Of a stretch of 12,352 nucleotides of DNA, positions 1 through 5,985 are shown piece after piece. The notes below the pieces were generated by a model, which made no database searches, was not told the DNA's origin, and saw only the letters and a program-made list of their open reading frames with translations. Made by a program: the position numbers and the translations under genes. This stretch comes from an uncultured Alphaproteobacteria bacterium (GTDB lineage: Bacteria > Pseudomonadota > Alphaproteobacteria > Puniceispirillales > Puniceispirillaceae): contig CAJWDO010000024.1 in assembly GCA_913031555.1 (NCBI GenBank), positions 1 to 12,352 on the forward strand, given 5' to 3'. The stretch's first letter is position 1; the number at the start of each line of letters is the position of its first letter.

Positions 1-976
1 CCAGATCAAGCGAGCTTGTCGCCACCACACAATCCAGACCACCAGCCGCCATGCGTGCCTCAACCTTGCGCCGCAATTCACGTTCCAGCGATCCGTGATG
101 GACGGCAATCCGCAGATTGCGATCATTCAGCTGCCATAGTTGCTGGAAAATGAACTCGGCCTGCGCGCGTGTATTTACGAAGACCACGCTCATCCTTGCA
201 TCGCTAATGGCCGCATACAGTTCGGGCAGCGCGTGCCGCGCCATATGTCCCGACCATGGAATGCGATTGTCGGTTTGCAGAATATCAATCTGCGGGGGCA
301 CCGCCTGCGGTACAGTTACGATCTGCCCACCATCGCGGCACAGCCAGCTCCGCGCGGCATCCAGCTTGTCGATGGTCGCCGAGAGCCCAACGCGGACAGC
401 TGCCGGTGCCAGCGTGGCCAGGCGCGCCAGTCCAAGGGCCAGCAGATCACCCCGCTTGTTATCGAAAAAGGCGTGCAGTTCATCAATGACAATATATCGC
501 AGACCGGCAAAATAGGCAGATGCATCCTCGTAGGACAGCAGCAGCGCCAGCGATTCCGGCGTTGTCATCAGAAAGTCAGGCGGCTTTGTCTTCTGTCGCT
601 GGCGGCGCGATGACGGCGTATCGCCGGTGCGTGTCTCAAATGTTACTGGTAGGTCCAGCGCCTCGATAGGTGCAGCGATATTTCGATGCACATCAACGGC
701 CAGCGCCTTCAGCGGCGATATATAGAGCGTATGCAGTGTGCCGTCCGACCCGCGATCGGCGATATCAAGGAAGGACGGCAGAAAACCGGCCAGCGTCTTG
801 CCGGCTCCCGTTGGTGCAAAAACGATCACATCCTGTCCGCCAAGCGCCGCATCTGCCGCTGCAACCTGATGCGCAAACCATGACCAGCCGCGGTCAGCCA
901 GCCAGCCTGTCAGCGGATGCGATTGGAGACGCGTCCCGACGTTCCTATATTCATCATCATGAAGTGGCTGAACCAT
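1..976 (-). CDS. Ligase-associated DEXH-box helicase (Lhr-like), partial: N-terminal 325 codons
   Basis: This is the N-terminal part of a superfamily 2 DNA helicase; the gene runs off the left edge. Translating the reverse complement gives Walker A APTGAGKT at residues 54-61, a TTPESL motif, the DEXH box DELH at 165-168, motif III SAT at 199-201 and the motif V region VVATSSLDL at the edge. This order fits the 'ligase-associated DEXH box helicase' family, cytoplasmic proteins of about 800 residues that accompany a bacterial ATP-dependent ligase and an exonuclease in DNA damage repair. The ATG at 976-974 is the only ATG, GTG or TTG in frame before the helicase core, so the start is fairly firm. 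That start lies inside the 5' end of the divergent exonuclease gene. No frameshift was seen. A stand-alone Lhr repair helicase is the alternative, but the neighbours favour the ligase-associated type. Confidence 0.93.
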   Translation of the reverse strand, partial: MVQPLHDDEYRNVGTRLQSHPLTGWLADRGWSWFAHQVAAADAALGGQDVIVFAPTGAGKTLAGFLPSFLDIADRGSDGTLHTLYISPLKALAVDVHRNIAAPIEALDLPVTFETRTGDTPSSRRQRQKTKPPDFLMTTPESLALLLSYEDASAYFAGLRYIVIDELHAFFDNKRGDLLALGLARLATLAPAAVRVGLSATIDKLDAARSWLCRDGGQIVTVPQAVPPQIDILQTDNRIPWSGHMARHALPELYAAISDARMSVVFVNTRAQAEFIFQQLWQLNDRNLRIAVHHGSLERELRRKVEARMAAGGLDCVVATSSLDL

Positions 977-1948
977 GAACTCTATATAGAGCCGATTGAC
1001 ACCTATATCGACCCGGTACGACCGGTGCAGCGTGCGATCATTACGCACGGGCATGCCGACCATGCGCGCGCCGGGCATGCAAAAGTGCTAGCCACACCAC
1101 AAACTATAGACATCATGAAAGCGCGATATGGCGCAAGATGTGCCGGCAGCTTTCAGCCGCTGGCCTTCGGCACACCGCTGCAGATCGACAGTGTGACTGT
1201 CACCCTGTTTCCGGCCGGGCATATTCTGGGCAGCGCACAGGTGTGTCTTGATTATAACGGCCAACGCGCGGTGGTGACCGGTGATTACAAGACACATGCC
1301 GACAGCACGGCGCAGGCGTTCGAGCTGGTGCCATGCGATTTGTTCGTGACCGAGGCCACCTTCGGACTGCCTGTATTCCAGCATCCTGATCCGCACAGCG
1401 AAATGGTCCGTCTTCTGGCATCGATTGCCGCACAGCCGGATCGCTGTCATGTCATCGGGGCCTATGCGCTGGGCAAGGCGCAGCGGGTTATCAAGCTGCT
1501 GCGCGAGGCCGGCCATGATGCCCCTGTCTATCTGCACGGTGCACAAGAAAAGCTGTGTGCCTATTATCAGGCACAGGGCATTGATCTGGGAGATCTGCGC
1601 AAGGCGCTTGACCGTGACAAGGACAGCTTTCGCGGACATGTGGTCGTCGCCCCGCCATCAGCCCTGCGGGATCGCTGGTCGCGCCGCCTGCCCGATCCGG
1701 TGGTATGTCAGGCATCCGGCTGGATGACAATCAAGCAGCGTGCCAAGCAAAGCGGGGTCGAACTGCCGCTGGTGATCTCCGATCATGCCGACTGGAACGA
1801 GTTGACCGACACCATCACGGCGACCGGCGCCGACACAATCTGGGTCACCCATGGCCGCGAGGACGCCCTTGTCCATTGGTGCCGGTCACGCGGACTGAAG
1901 GCGGAGCCTCTCTATATGCAGGGGCGCGAGGAGGATGCCGGCGAATGA
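959..1948 (+). CDS. Ligase-associated DNA damage response exonuclease (metallo-beta-lactamase fold)
   Basis: A 329-residue protein of the metallo-beta-lactamase/beta-CASP nuclease superfamily, related to the SNM1/CPSF group, predicted to trim DNA ends for its partner ligase. The zinc-binding signature HGHADH lies at residues 30-35. It is followed by GHILGSAQ (87-94) and GDYK (108-111), TEATFGLPVF, and late ISDHADW, a pattern typical of the ligase-associated exonuclease. The ATG at 959 gives MKWLNHELYIEP, which leads straight into the family's usual opening ending in YIDP. An upstream in-frame ATG at 917 would add 14 residues that look unrelated to the family and would overlap the helicase gene more deeply, so 959 is preferred. 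The stop codon overlaps the ligase start (ATGA), indicating translational coupling. The gene is divergent from the helicase. Confidence 0.93.
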   Translation: MKWLNHELYIEPIDTYIDPVRPVQRAIITHGHADHARAGHAKVLATPQTIDIMKARYGARCAGSFQPLAFGTPLQIDSVTVTLFPAGHILGSAQVCLDYNGQRAVVTGDYKTHADSTAQAFELVPCDLFVTEATFGLPVFQHPDPHSEMVRLLASIAAQPDRCHVIGAYALGKAQRVIKLLREAGHDAPVYLHGAQEKLCAYYQAQGIDLGDLRKALDRDKDSFRGHVVVAPPSALRDRWSRRLPDPVVCQASGWMTIKQRAKQSGVELPLVISDHADWNELTDTITATGADTIWVTHGREDALVHWCRSRGLKAEPLYMQGREEDAGE

Positions 1949-3525
1949 AACGCTTTGCCGCATTGCTGGAGACGCTGGTCCTCACCCCGTCGCGCAACGC
2001 GAAGATCCAGGCCATGGCGAGGTATTTCCAGACAACGCCGGATCCCGATCGCGGGTTTGCGCTGGCCGCCATCACGCGCGATCTGACACTTTCCAACCTC
2101 AAGGCCGGGGCGCTTCGCCAGTTGGCGATGGAGCGGGTCGATCCCGACCTGTTCCTGATGTCCTATGATTATGTTGGTGATCTTGCCGAGACGATTTCAT
2201 TGATCTGGCCCCACCCGGCGGAAGGACATGGTGGTGAACATCTTCCCGGCGTCGCCGATTTCATCGCCGGTATCGAGTCGCGCCCGAAATCGGATGTCGC
2301 CGCCCATCTTGCCACCCTTCTTGACAGCGCCAGCCCGTCCGAGCGCTGGGCAATGATCAAGCTTGCAACAGGCGGGCTTCGTGTCGGCGTGTCGGCGCGG
2401 TTGGCGAAGACCGCGCTGGCGGCCTATGGCGGACAGGATCTGGCAGAGATCGAGAAAATCTGGCACGGCTTAGCCGCCCCCTATACCGGTCTGTTTGCCT
2501 GGCTCGATGGTCGCGCCGCGGCACCCCATATCCAGCCCGGGCGCATCTTCCATCCGATGATGCTGTCGAACCCAATCGACGAGTCGCGTGATTTCGACAG
2601 GCTTGTCGCCAGCGATTATCAGGCCGAATGGAAATGGGATGGCATCCGCGTACAGCTTGTATTCGATGGCGAGAGCCGGCGCATTTTCTCGCGAACCGGC
2701 GATGATATCTCCGCCGCCTTTCCGGACCTGGCCGTCGCACTTGACGGGCACGCCGTTCTCGACGGTGAATTGCTTGTCGGTCATGATTTCCGCCCGCTCG
2801 CCTTCAACAGCCTGCAACAGCGGCTGAACCGCAAGATACCGGCCAAGACGCATCTTCGCGATCTGCCGGCCTTTGTGCGTGTCTATGACATGCTGTTCGA
2901 CGGGGATGAGGATCTTCGAGACCTGCCGCTGATATCACGTCGCCAGCGACTTGAGGGATGGATGCGCCGGCATGAAGGCAACAGGCTGGACCTGTCCGAA
3001 ATCCTGTCCTTCGAAAACTGGACGGATCTGGCCCGTCTGCGTATTCAGGGCACCGAGATCCATGGCTATGAAGGTCTGATGATCAAGGACCGGCAAAGCC
3101 TCTATGTTGCTGGTCGGCCAAAGGGCCCGTGGTTCAAATGGAAACGCGATTCACGGATGATCGACACAATCATGATGTATGCGCAACGCGGACATGGCCG
3201 GCGAAGTTCCTTCTATTCGGATTTCACCTTTGGCATCTGGCGCGGCAACGAAATCGTGCCTGTCGGCAAGGCCTATTCCGGCTTTACCGATGATGAGCTT
3301 CGCGAACTCGACAAATGGGTTCGCAACAACACAACAAATCGGTTTGGGCCGGTGCTCGAGGTGGAAAAGCGACTGGTCGTTGAGCTTGCCTTTGACAGCG
3401 CGCATGACAGCCCACGCCACAAATCAGGCATAGCCCTGCGCTTTCCCCGGATCAGCCGAATCCGTTGGGACAAGGCGGCCGGCGAGGCCGATACCATCGA
3501 GACAGTACGCGCCCTGGTCGAGTGA
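1945..3525 (+). CDS. ATP-dependent DNA ligase (bacterial, repair-associated)
   Basis: A 526-residue ATP-dependent DNA ligase, close to the usual size of the bacterial type that carries an N-terminal DNA-binding domain. The N-terminal domain shows LTPSRNAKIQAMARYF near residue 13 and TGGLRVGVSARLAKTAL further on, both characteristic of this group. The nucleotidyltransferase core has motif I K230-W-D-G-I-R, with K230 the lysine that is adenylated, then LDGELLVG, EGLMIKD (motif IV) and WFKWKRD (motif V). The C-terminal OB-fold follows. The ATG at 1945 overlaps the exonuclease stop by four bases. A longer frame opens at 1705, but it adds residues unlike any ligase and lies over the exonuclease gene. 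The enzyme probably acts as a back-up to the NAD-dependent replicative ligase in repair with the neighbouring nuclease and helicase. Confidence 0.95.
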   Translation: MKRFAALLETLVLTPSRNAKIQAMARYFQTTPDPDRGFALAAITRDLTLSNLKAGALRQLAMERVDPDLFLMSYDYVGDLAETISLIWPHPAEGHGGEHLPGVADFIAGIESRPKSDVAAHLATLLDSASPSERWAMIKLATGGLRVGVSARLAKTALAAYGGQDLAEIEKIWHGLAAPYTGLFAWLDGRAAAPHIQPGRIFHPMMLSNPIDESRDFDRLVASDYQAEWKWDGIRVQLVFDGESRRIFSRTGDDISAAFPDLAVALDGHAVLDGELLVGHDFRPLAFNSLQQRLNRKIPAKTHLRDLPAFVRVYDMLFDGDEDLRDLPLISRRQRLEGWMRRHEGNRLDLSEILSFENWTDLARLRIQGTEIHGYEGLMIKDRQSLYVAGRPKGPWFKWKRDSRMIDTIMMYAQRGHGRRSSFYSDFTFGIWRGNEIVPVGKAYSGFTDDELRELDKWVRNNTTNRFGPVLEVEKRLVVELAFDSAHDSPRHKSGIALRFPRISRIRWDKAAGEADTIETVRALVE

Positions 3526-3556
3526 ACGAGCCTGAACATCAGACCATTTGATTTTC

Positions 3557-3585
3557 TTGACGATTTGGCAAGTCATTCCTTTATT
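3557..3585 (+). promoter_or_regulatory. Candidate sigma-70-type promoter for the Lrp/AsnC regulator gene
   Basis: A -35 box TTGACG (3557-3562, five of six consensus bases) and a -10 box TTTATT (3580-3585, four of six) are separated by exactly 17 bases. They lie in the AT-rich 91-bp gap between the ligase stop and the regulator. A transcription start near 3592 would leave a leader of about 25 nt to the ATG at 3617, or about 80 nt to the ATG at 3671. A short TGAC...GTCA inverted repeat sits around the -35 box and could serve autoregulation, which is common in Lrp/AsnC genes. Read by eye only; no transcript data. Confidence 0.45.
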
Positions 3586-3616
3586 TTCTGATCAAATTCT
3601 CATAAATTAGTTTTTA

Positions 3617-4108
3617 ATGATTAAAACTCAGCAAAAAATTACACCTGTTTTGCCTTCAATCCGGGATCTGATGGGAAAGTTGCCAGTGAATGATCTTGAT
3701 GCCAGCATCCTGGCACTTTTGAAGCGCAATGCCCGCATGTCGGTCACCCAGATGTCATACGAGCTTGGTGCGTCGCGGGTAACCATCGATGCTCATATCA
3801 AAAAAATGGAGCAGTCGGGGGTCATCACCGGCTATACGGTCACGCTCGGCGCCGAGGAGTTCCGGCATAATGTGTCGGGCTGGATCATGATCACCGTCGA
3901 GGCGAACAGGGAAGAATCAGCGATCGACATGCTGATCAACATGACCGAGATTTCGCGGCTGTTCACTACCAACGGGCGCTGGGACCTTGCCGCGGAAATC
4001 CAGACACAGACGCTGGAGACGTTCGATGCTGCCATTTCACGGCTTCGCAAAATTCCGGGCATCAAGGAAACCGATACCAGCCTGCTGCTGAGCTCGCGCC
4101 TCGGCTAG
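3617..4108 (+). CDS. Lrp/AsnC family transcriptional regulator
   Basis: A cytoplasmic DNA-binding regulator of up to 163 residues. The N-terminal winged helix-turn-helix begins with NDLDASILALLKRNARMS, and the recognition-helix region follows as ELGASRVTIDAHIKKMEQSG and ITGYTV, the classical Lrp/AsnC pattern. The C-terminal part resembles the RAM ligand-binding/oligomerisation domain, ending in PGIKETDTSLLLSSRL. The start is uncertain. ATG 3617 has no clear Shine-Dalgarno and encodes a lysine-rich, AT-rich lead-in. ATG 3671 is preceded by GGGA (3663-3666) and would give a 145-residue protein with the LD motif at the usual distance from the start. The gene sits immediately upstream of the transporter/sulfonate cluster in the same orientation, so it is the likely local regulator. 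By family habit the effector would be a small metabolite; which one cannot be read here. Confidence 0.9.
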   Translation: MIKTQQKITPVLPSIRDLMGKLPVNDLDASILALLKRNARMSVTQMSYELGASRVTIDAHIKKMEQSGVITGYTVTLGAEEFRHNVSGWIMITVEANREESAIDMLINMTEISRLFTTNGRWDLAAEIQTQTLETFDAAISRLRKIPGIKETDTSLLLSSRLG

Positions 4109-4119
4109 ATTACTCCAAA

Positions 4120-4135
4120 GTCACGCAGACGTGAC
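4120..4135. repeat. Inverted repeat GTCACG-CAGA-CGTGAC, candidate operator
   Basis: Perfect 6-bp arms separated by 4 bp, placed 12 bp after the regulator stop and upstream of tctC. It could be a binding site for the Lrp/AsnC regulator. It could also act as an RNA hairpin at the end of the regulator transcript, though no T-run follows directly, which argues against an intrinsic terminator. Confidence 0.4.
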
Positions 4136-4166
4136 ATTTCACCGCTACATATTTTGCATTAACGTC

Positions 4167-4180
4167 AAAAGATGTCTTTT
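4167..4180. repeat. AT-rich inverted repeat AAAAGA-TG-TCTTTT, candidate operator
   Basis: Perfect 6-bp arms around a 2-bp centre, about 20 bp upstream of the -10-like GATAAT. AT-rich symmetric sites of about 15 bp are typical of Lrp/AsnC targets, and the position suits an activator. With low sequence complexity a chance origin is quite possible. Confidence 0.3.
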
Positions 4181-4258
4181 TTTGGGCTTTTCCTGTTTGG
4201 ATAATGGTGGTCATAATCAAACTCGTCGTCGAGGGAAATCCATGGCGACAGAGATCAC

Positions 4259-4264
4259 GGAGGA
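4259..4264 (+). promoter_or_regulatory. Shine-Dalgarno of tctC (GGAGGA)
   Basis: GGAGGA lies 5 bases before the ATG at 4270. It fixes the tctC start there rather than at the in-frame ATG at 4204, and it agrees with the signal peptide beginning at that methionine. Confidence 0.8.
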
Positions 4265-4269
4265 ACCCA

Positions 4270-5286
4270 ATGAATAAACTTTTAGGTATTGGCGTAGCAG
4301 CCACCATGATGATGGCGGTGGGTGGCACAGCCAACGCATTTGAATGCAAGGTTACGGAAGCCTCGATGGACAAGCCTGGCGGCTTTCCCGAGCGGGCGCT
4401 GACAATGGTCGTGCCTTACGGCCCGGCCGGTGGTTCGGGTCAGGTTGCCGCGGCGATGGCCGAGGGTGTAACCGGCCTGACCGGCGTTGCCATCAACCGT
4501 GACCACAAGCCGGGTGGCTCGGGCACTGTCGGCATGACCGCCTACATGACCTCACCGGCGGATGGCTATAATGTCCTTGAGCATATCGACGACGCCTCGT
4601 CGGCGCATGCGCTGGACTCATCGCGTCCGAACCCGGCCGTGGATCTGATCCCGCTTGTGGTCTCGCAGGTCACCTTCTCGCAGATCTATATCCGGACCAA
4701 CGAAACCCGTTATGACGACTGGAATTCATTCGTGGCATGGGTGAAGGCCCAGGGCGGCAAGGCGACAATCGCCAACGTCTCCAAGGAAGGCTCGATGGAG
4801 CGTGTCACGATGAAGTTCATCACCGACGCGACCGGCATGGAGATCCAGCAGATATCGTTCGACAAGGGTGCGCCGCGCTATGGCGCGCTTCTTGGCGGTC
4901 AGGTTGACGCGCTGTTTGAGCAGCCCGGCGATGTTCGCAAGTTTCTTGATGCCGACAACTTCAAGCCGATCCTGACGATCTTTGATGAGCGTCCGTCGGT
5001 CTTTGCCGACGTACCGACCCACCGTGAAATGGGCATGGATTTCGATCCGCTGCTTCGTTTCCGTGGCTTCTACGTTCACAAGGACGCCCCGGCTGACCGC
5101 GTCAAGTGGCTGCAGTGGGCGTTCCAGCGTGGCTATTGCCAGGACAGCTATCAGGCGTTCAACGATTCCAAGTTCATGAACGTCATCGACAGCTATCGTG
5201 ACACCGCCGGTGCCCGTGAACTGATCGCGCGCTCCATCGACCAGTACCGCGACGTGTACAAGTCGATGGGCATGGATGTGAAATAG
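4270..5286 (+). CDS. tctC: TctC/Bug-family periplasmic substrate-binding protein of a TTT transporter
   Basis: A 338-residue secreted solute-binding protein. It begins with a Sec signal peptide: MNK, a hydrophobic stretch, then TANA with predicted cleavage after A23. Bug/TctC hallmarks follow: VVPYGPAGGSGQ (the loop that normally grips a carboxylate), NRDHKPGGSGTVG, SPADGYNV, and a C-terminal half with GGQVDALFEQPGDV and FADVPTHREMGMDF. It would capture a small organic anion in the periplasm and deliver it to the TctBA membrane pair encoded next. The aspartate common after the first glycine-rich loop in many Bug proteins is not at the usual place (GGSGQ), so the ligand may be atypical. The mature chain has just two cysteines, C26 and C290, a possible disulfide. 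Adjacent genes suggest sulfoacetate or a related sulfonate as ligand; this is inference. Confidence 0.9.
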   Translation: MNKLLGIGVAATMMMAVGGTANAFECKVTEASMDKPGGFPERALTMVVPYGPAGGSGQVAAAMAEGVTGLTGVAINRDHKPGGSGTVGMTAYMTSPADGYNVLEHIDDASSAHALDSSRPNPAVDLIPLVVSQVTFSQIYIRTNETRYDDWNSFVAWVKAQGGKATIANVSKEGSMERVTMKFITDATGMEIQQISFDKGAPRYGALLGGQVDALFEQPGDVRKFLDADNFKPILTIFDERPSVFADVPTHREMGMDFDPLLRFRGFYVHKDAPADRVKWLQWAFQRGYCQDSYQAFNDSKFMNVIDSYRDTAGARELIARSIDQYRDVYKSMGMDVK

Positions 5287-5306
5287 GCCTGTCTTTCCAA
5301 AATATT

Positions 5307-5338
5307 GTGTCCCCGGAGGCCTTTGGCGCCGGGGGCAC
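5307..5338 (+). promoter_or_regulatory. Intercistronic hairpin after tctC
   Basis: The arms GTGTCCCCGG (5307-5316) and CCGGGGGCAC (5329-5338) pair over 10 bp with one G-U wobble. The loop can add a further GCC/GGC mini-stem. No T-run follows, so it is not a standard intrinsic terminator. Such a stem directly after a binding-protein gene commonly protects the 3' end of the upstream mRNA or partially attenuates transcription, which would make TctC more abundant than the membrane subunits. Confidence 0.7.
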
Positions 5339-5346
5339 AGCATTTC

Positions 5347-5376
5347 CAGTTTGAAACATTACAGTTCGAAACACTA
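5347..5376. repeat. Tandem 15-bp direct repeat between tctC and tctB
   Basis: Two adjacent 15-bp units, CAGTTTGAAACATTA (5347-5361) and CAGTTCGAAACACTA (5362-5376), match at 13 of 15 positions. The second contains the palindrome TTCGAA. The repeat lies between the hairpin and tctB and overlaps a candidate promoter, so it may be a duplicated protein-binding site. Confidence 0.7.
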
Positions 5377-5380
5377 TATT
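5351..5380 (+). promoter_or_regulatory. Candidate internal promoter ahead of tctB
   Basis: A -35 box TTGAAA (5351-5356, five of six) and a -10 box TATATT (5375-5380, five of six) are separated by 18 bp. A start near 5387 would give a leader of about 33 nt before the TTG start of tctB. It could feed tctBA and the enzyme genes independently of tctC. Seen by eye only. Confidence 0.4.
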
Positions 5381-5406
5381 GGCAGCCTGACCGGTTGGCT
5401 TTGACT

Positions 5407-5413
5407 GAGGGAG
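5407..5413 (+). promoter_or_regulatory. Shine-Dalgarno of tctB (GAGGGAG), supporting a TTG start
   Basis: GAGGGAG ends 6 bases before TTG at 5420, an ideal spacing. The nearest in-frame ATG (5444) has no comparable upstream sequence, so the rare TTG start is preferred. Confidence 0.6.
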
Positions 5414-5419
5414 AGACCG

Positions 5420-5980
5420 TTGGGTCAGCTCGGTAAATCGCACATGATCGAGACTGTTGTCTGGTCGCTGATCGCGATTATTTTCTTCGGCTATACCTTT
5501 GAATTCAACCAGCCGATCGAAATCTATAAATTCGGCGCCACCGGCTGGCCGCGTGTCATCATTCTGCTGCTGCTGTTGGTGACGGCCGGCAATCTGTATC
5601 ATCATTTCAAGTATGGCTCGGCCATTCAGAAAGGCCGCGTCGGCATAGCCGAAACGGATGAGTCACCAACCGATTACAGCAACCCTGCCACCCTCGCCAA
5701 GATCATCGCGATCCTGTTTACGCCCTTCCTGTTCGCCTATCTGTTGAAGCCGGTCGGCATGTACTCGGCCGCGCCATTCTTCATTGCCGCCGTCATCTGG
5801 CTGTTTGGTGAGCGTCGGTGGAAATGGATCATCAGCATCACAATTCTGATCTACGCCATCCTGCTTGGCCTGTTTGTCGTCACGCTCAACGCCCCGCTTC
5901 CGCAGGGCAACGTGTCTCCCTTCTATGACTTCAGCGGGTTCATCCTGAAAATGAACACCCTGCTGCAGCAGCTCTGGTAA
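5420..5980 (+). CDS. tctB: TctB-like small integral membrane subunit of a TTT transporter
   Basis: A 186-residue hydrophobic protein. The first membrane segment is near TVVWSLIAIIFFGYTF and is followed by the FGATGWPRVI stretch usual in TctB (a conserved FP/WPR-type motif). A second segment (VIILLLLLVTAGN) leads into a polar loop, and two or more segments lie in the C-terminal half (AIIAILFTPFLFAYLL-like, then FIAAVIWLFGERRWKW and ILIYAILLGLFVV). TctB proteins are poorly conserved small partners of TctA, and both size and topology fit. The start is TTG at 5420 with a good ribosome binding site; ATG 5444 would remove eight residues. The stop is only 5 bp from the tctA start, so the two are almost certainly translated together. 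Confidence 0.82.
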   Translation: MGQLGKSHMIETVVWSLIAIIFFGYTFEFNQPIEIYKFGATGWPRVIILLLLLVTAGNLYHHFKYGSAIQKGRVGIAETDESPTDYSNPATLAKIIAILFTPFLFAYLLKPVGMYSAAPFFIAAVIWLFGERRWKWIISITILIYAILLGLFVVTLNAPLPQGNVSPFYDFSGFILKMNTLLQQLW

Positions 5981-5985
5981 CACCC

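Larger units (their letters stand above)
4109..4269 (+). promoter_or_regulatory. Regulatory gap between the Lrp-type regulator and tctC (161 bp)
   Basis: This is the longest gene-free stretch of the window. It is AT-richer than the flanking genes and carries two inverted repeats (annotated separately), a run of seven T at 4177-4183, and a -10-like hexamer GATAAT at 4200-4205 without a convincing -35 box at the right distance. An activator-dependent promoter would fit a weak -35. A frame opens at ATG 4204, but its first 22 codons look non-coding and are not preceded by a ribosome binding site. The strong Shine-Dalgarno lies at the end of the gap. No intrinsic terminator for the regulator gene is evident, so read-through from it into tctC is possible. 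Confidence 0.45.

Noticed and set aside
917..958. Upstream in-frame ATG that would lengthen the exonuclease by 14 residues
   Set aside because: The added residues have no likeness to the family, and they overlap the helicase N-terminal coding region further; the ATG at 959 matches the family's normal opening.
1705..1944. Upstream extension of the ligase frame by 80 codons
   Set aside because: It lies wholly over the exonuclease coding sequence, and its residues do not resemble a ligase; the ATGA overlap start at 1945 begins the recognisable N-terminal domain.
4167..4190. AAAAGA/TCTTTT with a following T-run as an intrinsic terminator of the regulator gene
   Set aside because: The arms are AT-only apart from one G-C pair and would leave a 2-base loop, too weak for a terminator; an operator reading is kept at low confidence.
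4110..4373. Minus-strand open frame of 87 codons across the regulator-tctC gap
   Set aside because: It overlaps the tctC signal peptide region, has no recognisable domain and no ribosome binding site; treated as chance.
4726..5343. 205-codon minus-strand frame over tctC
   Set aside because: It is antisense to a well-supported gene and has low-complexity, GC-driven composition; a shadow frame.
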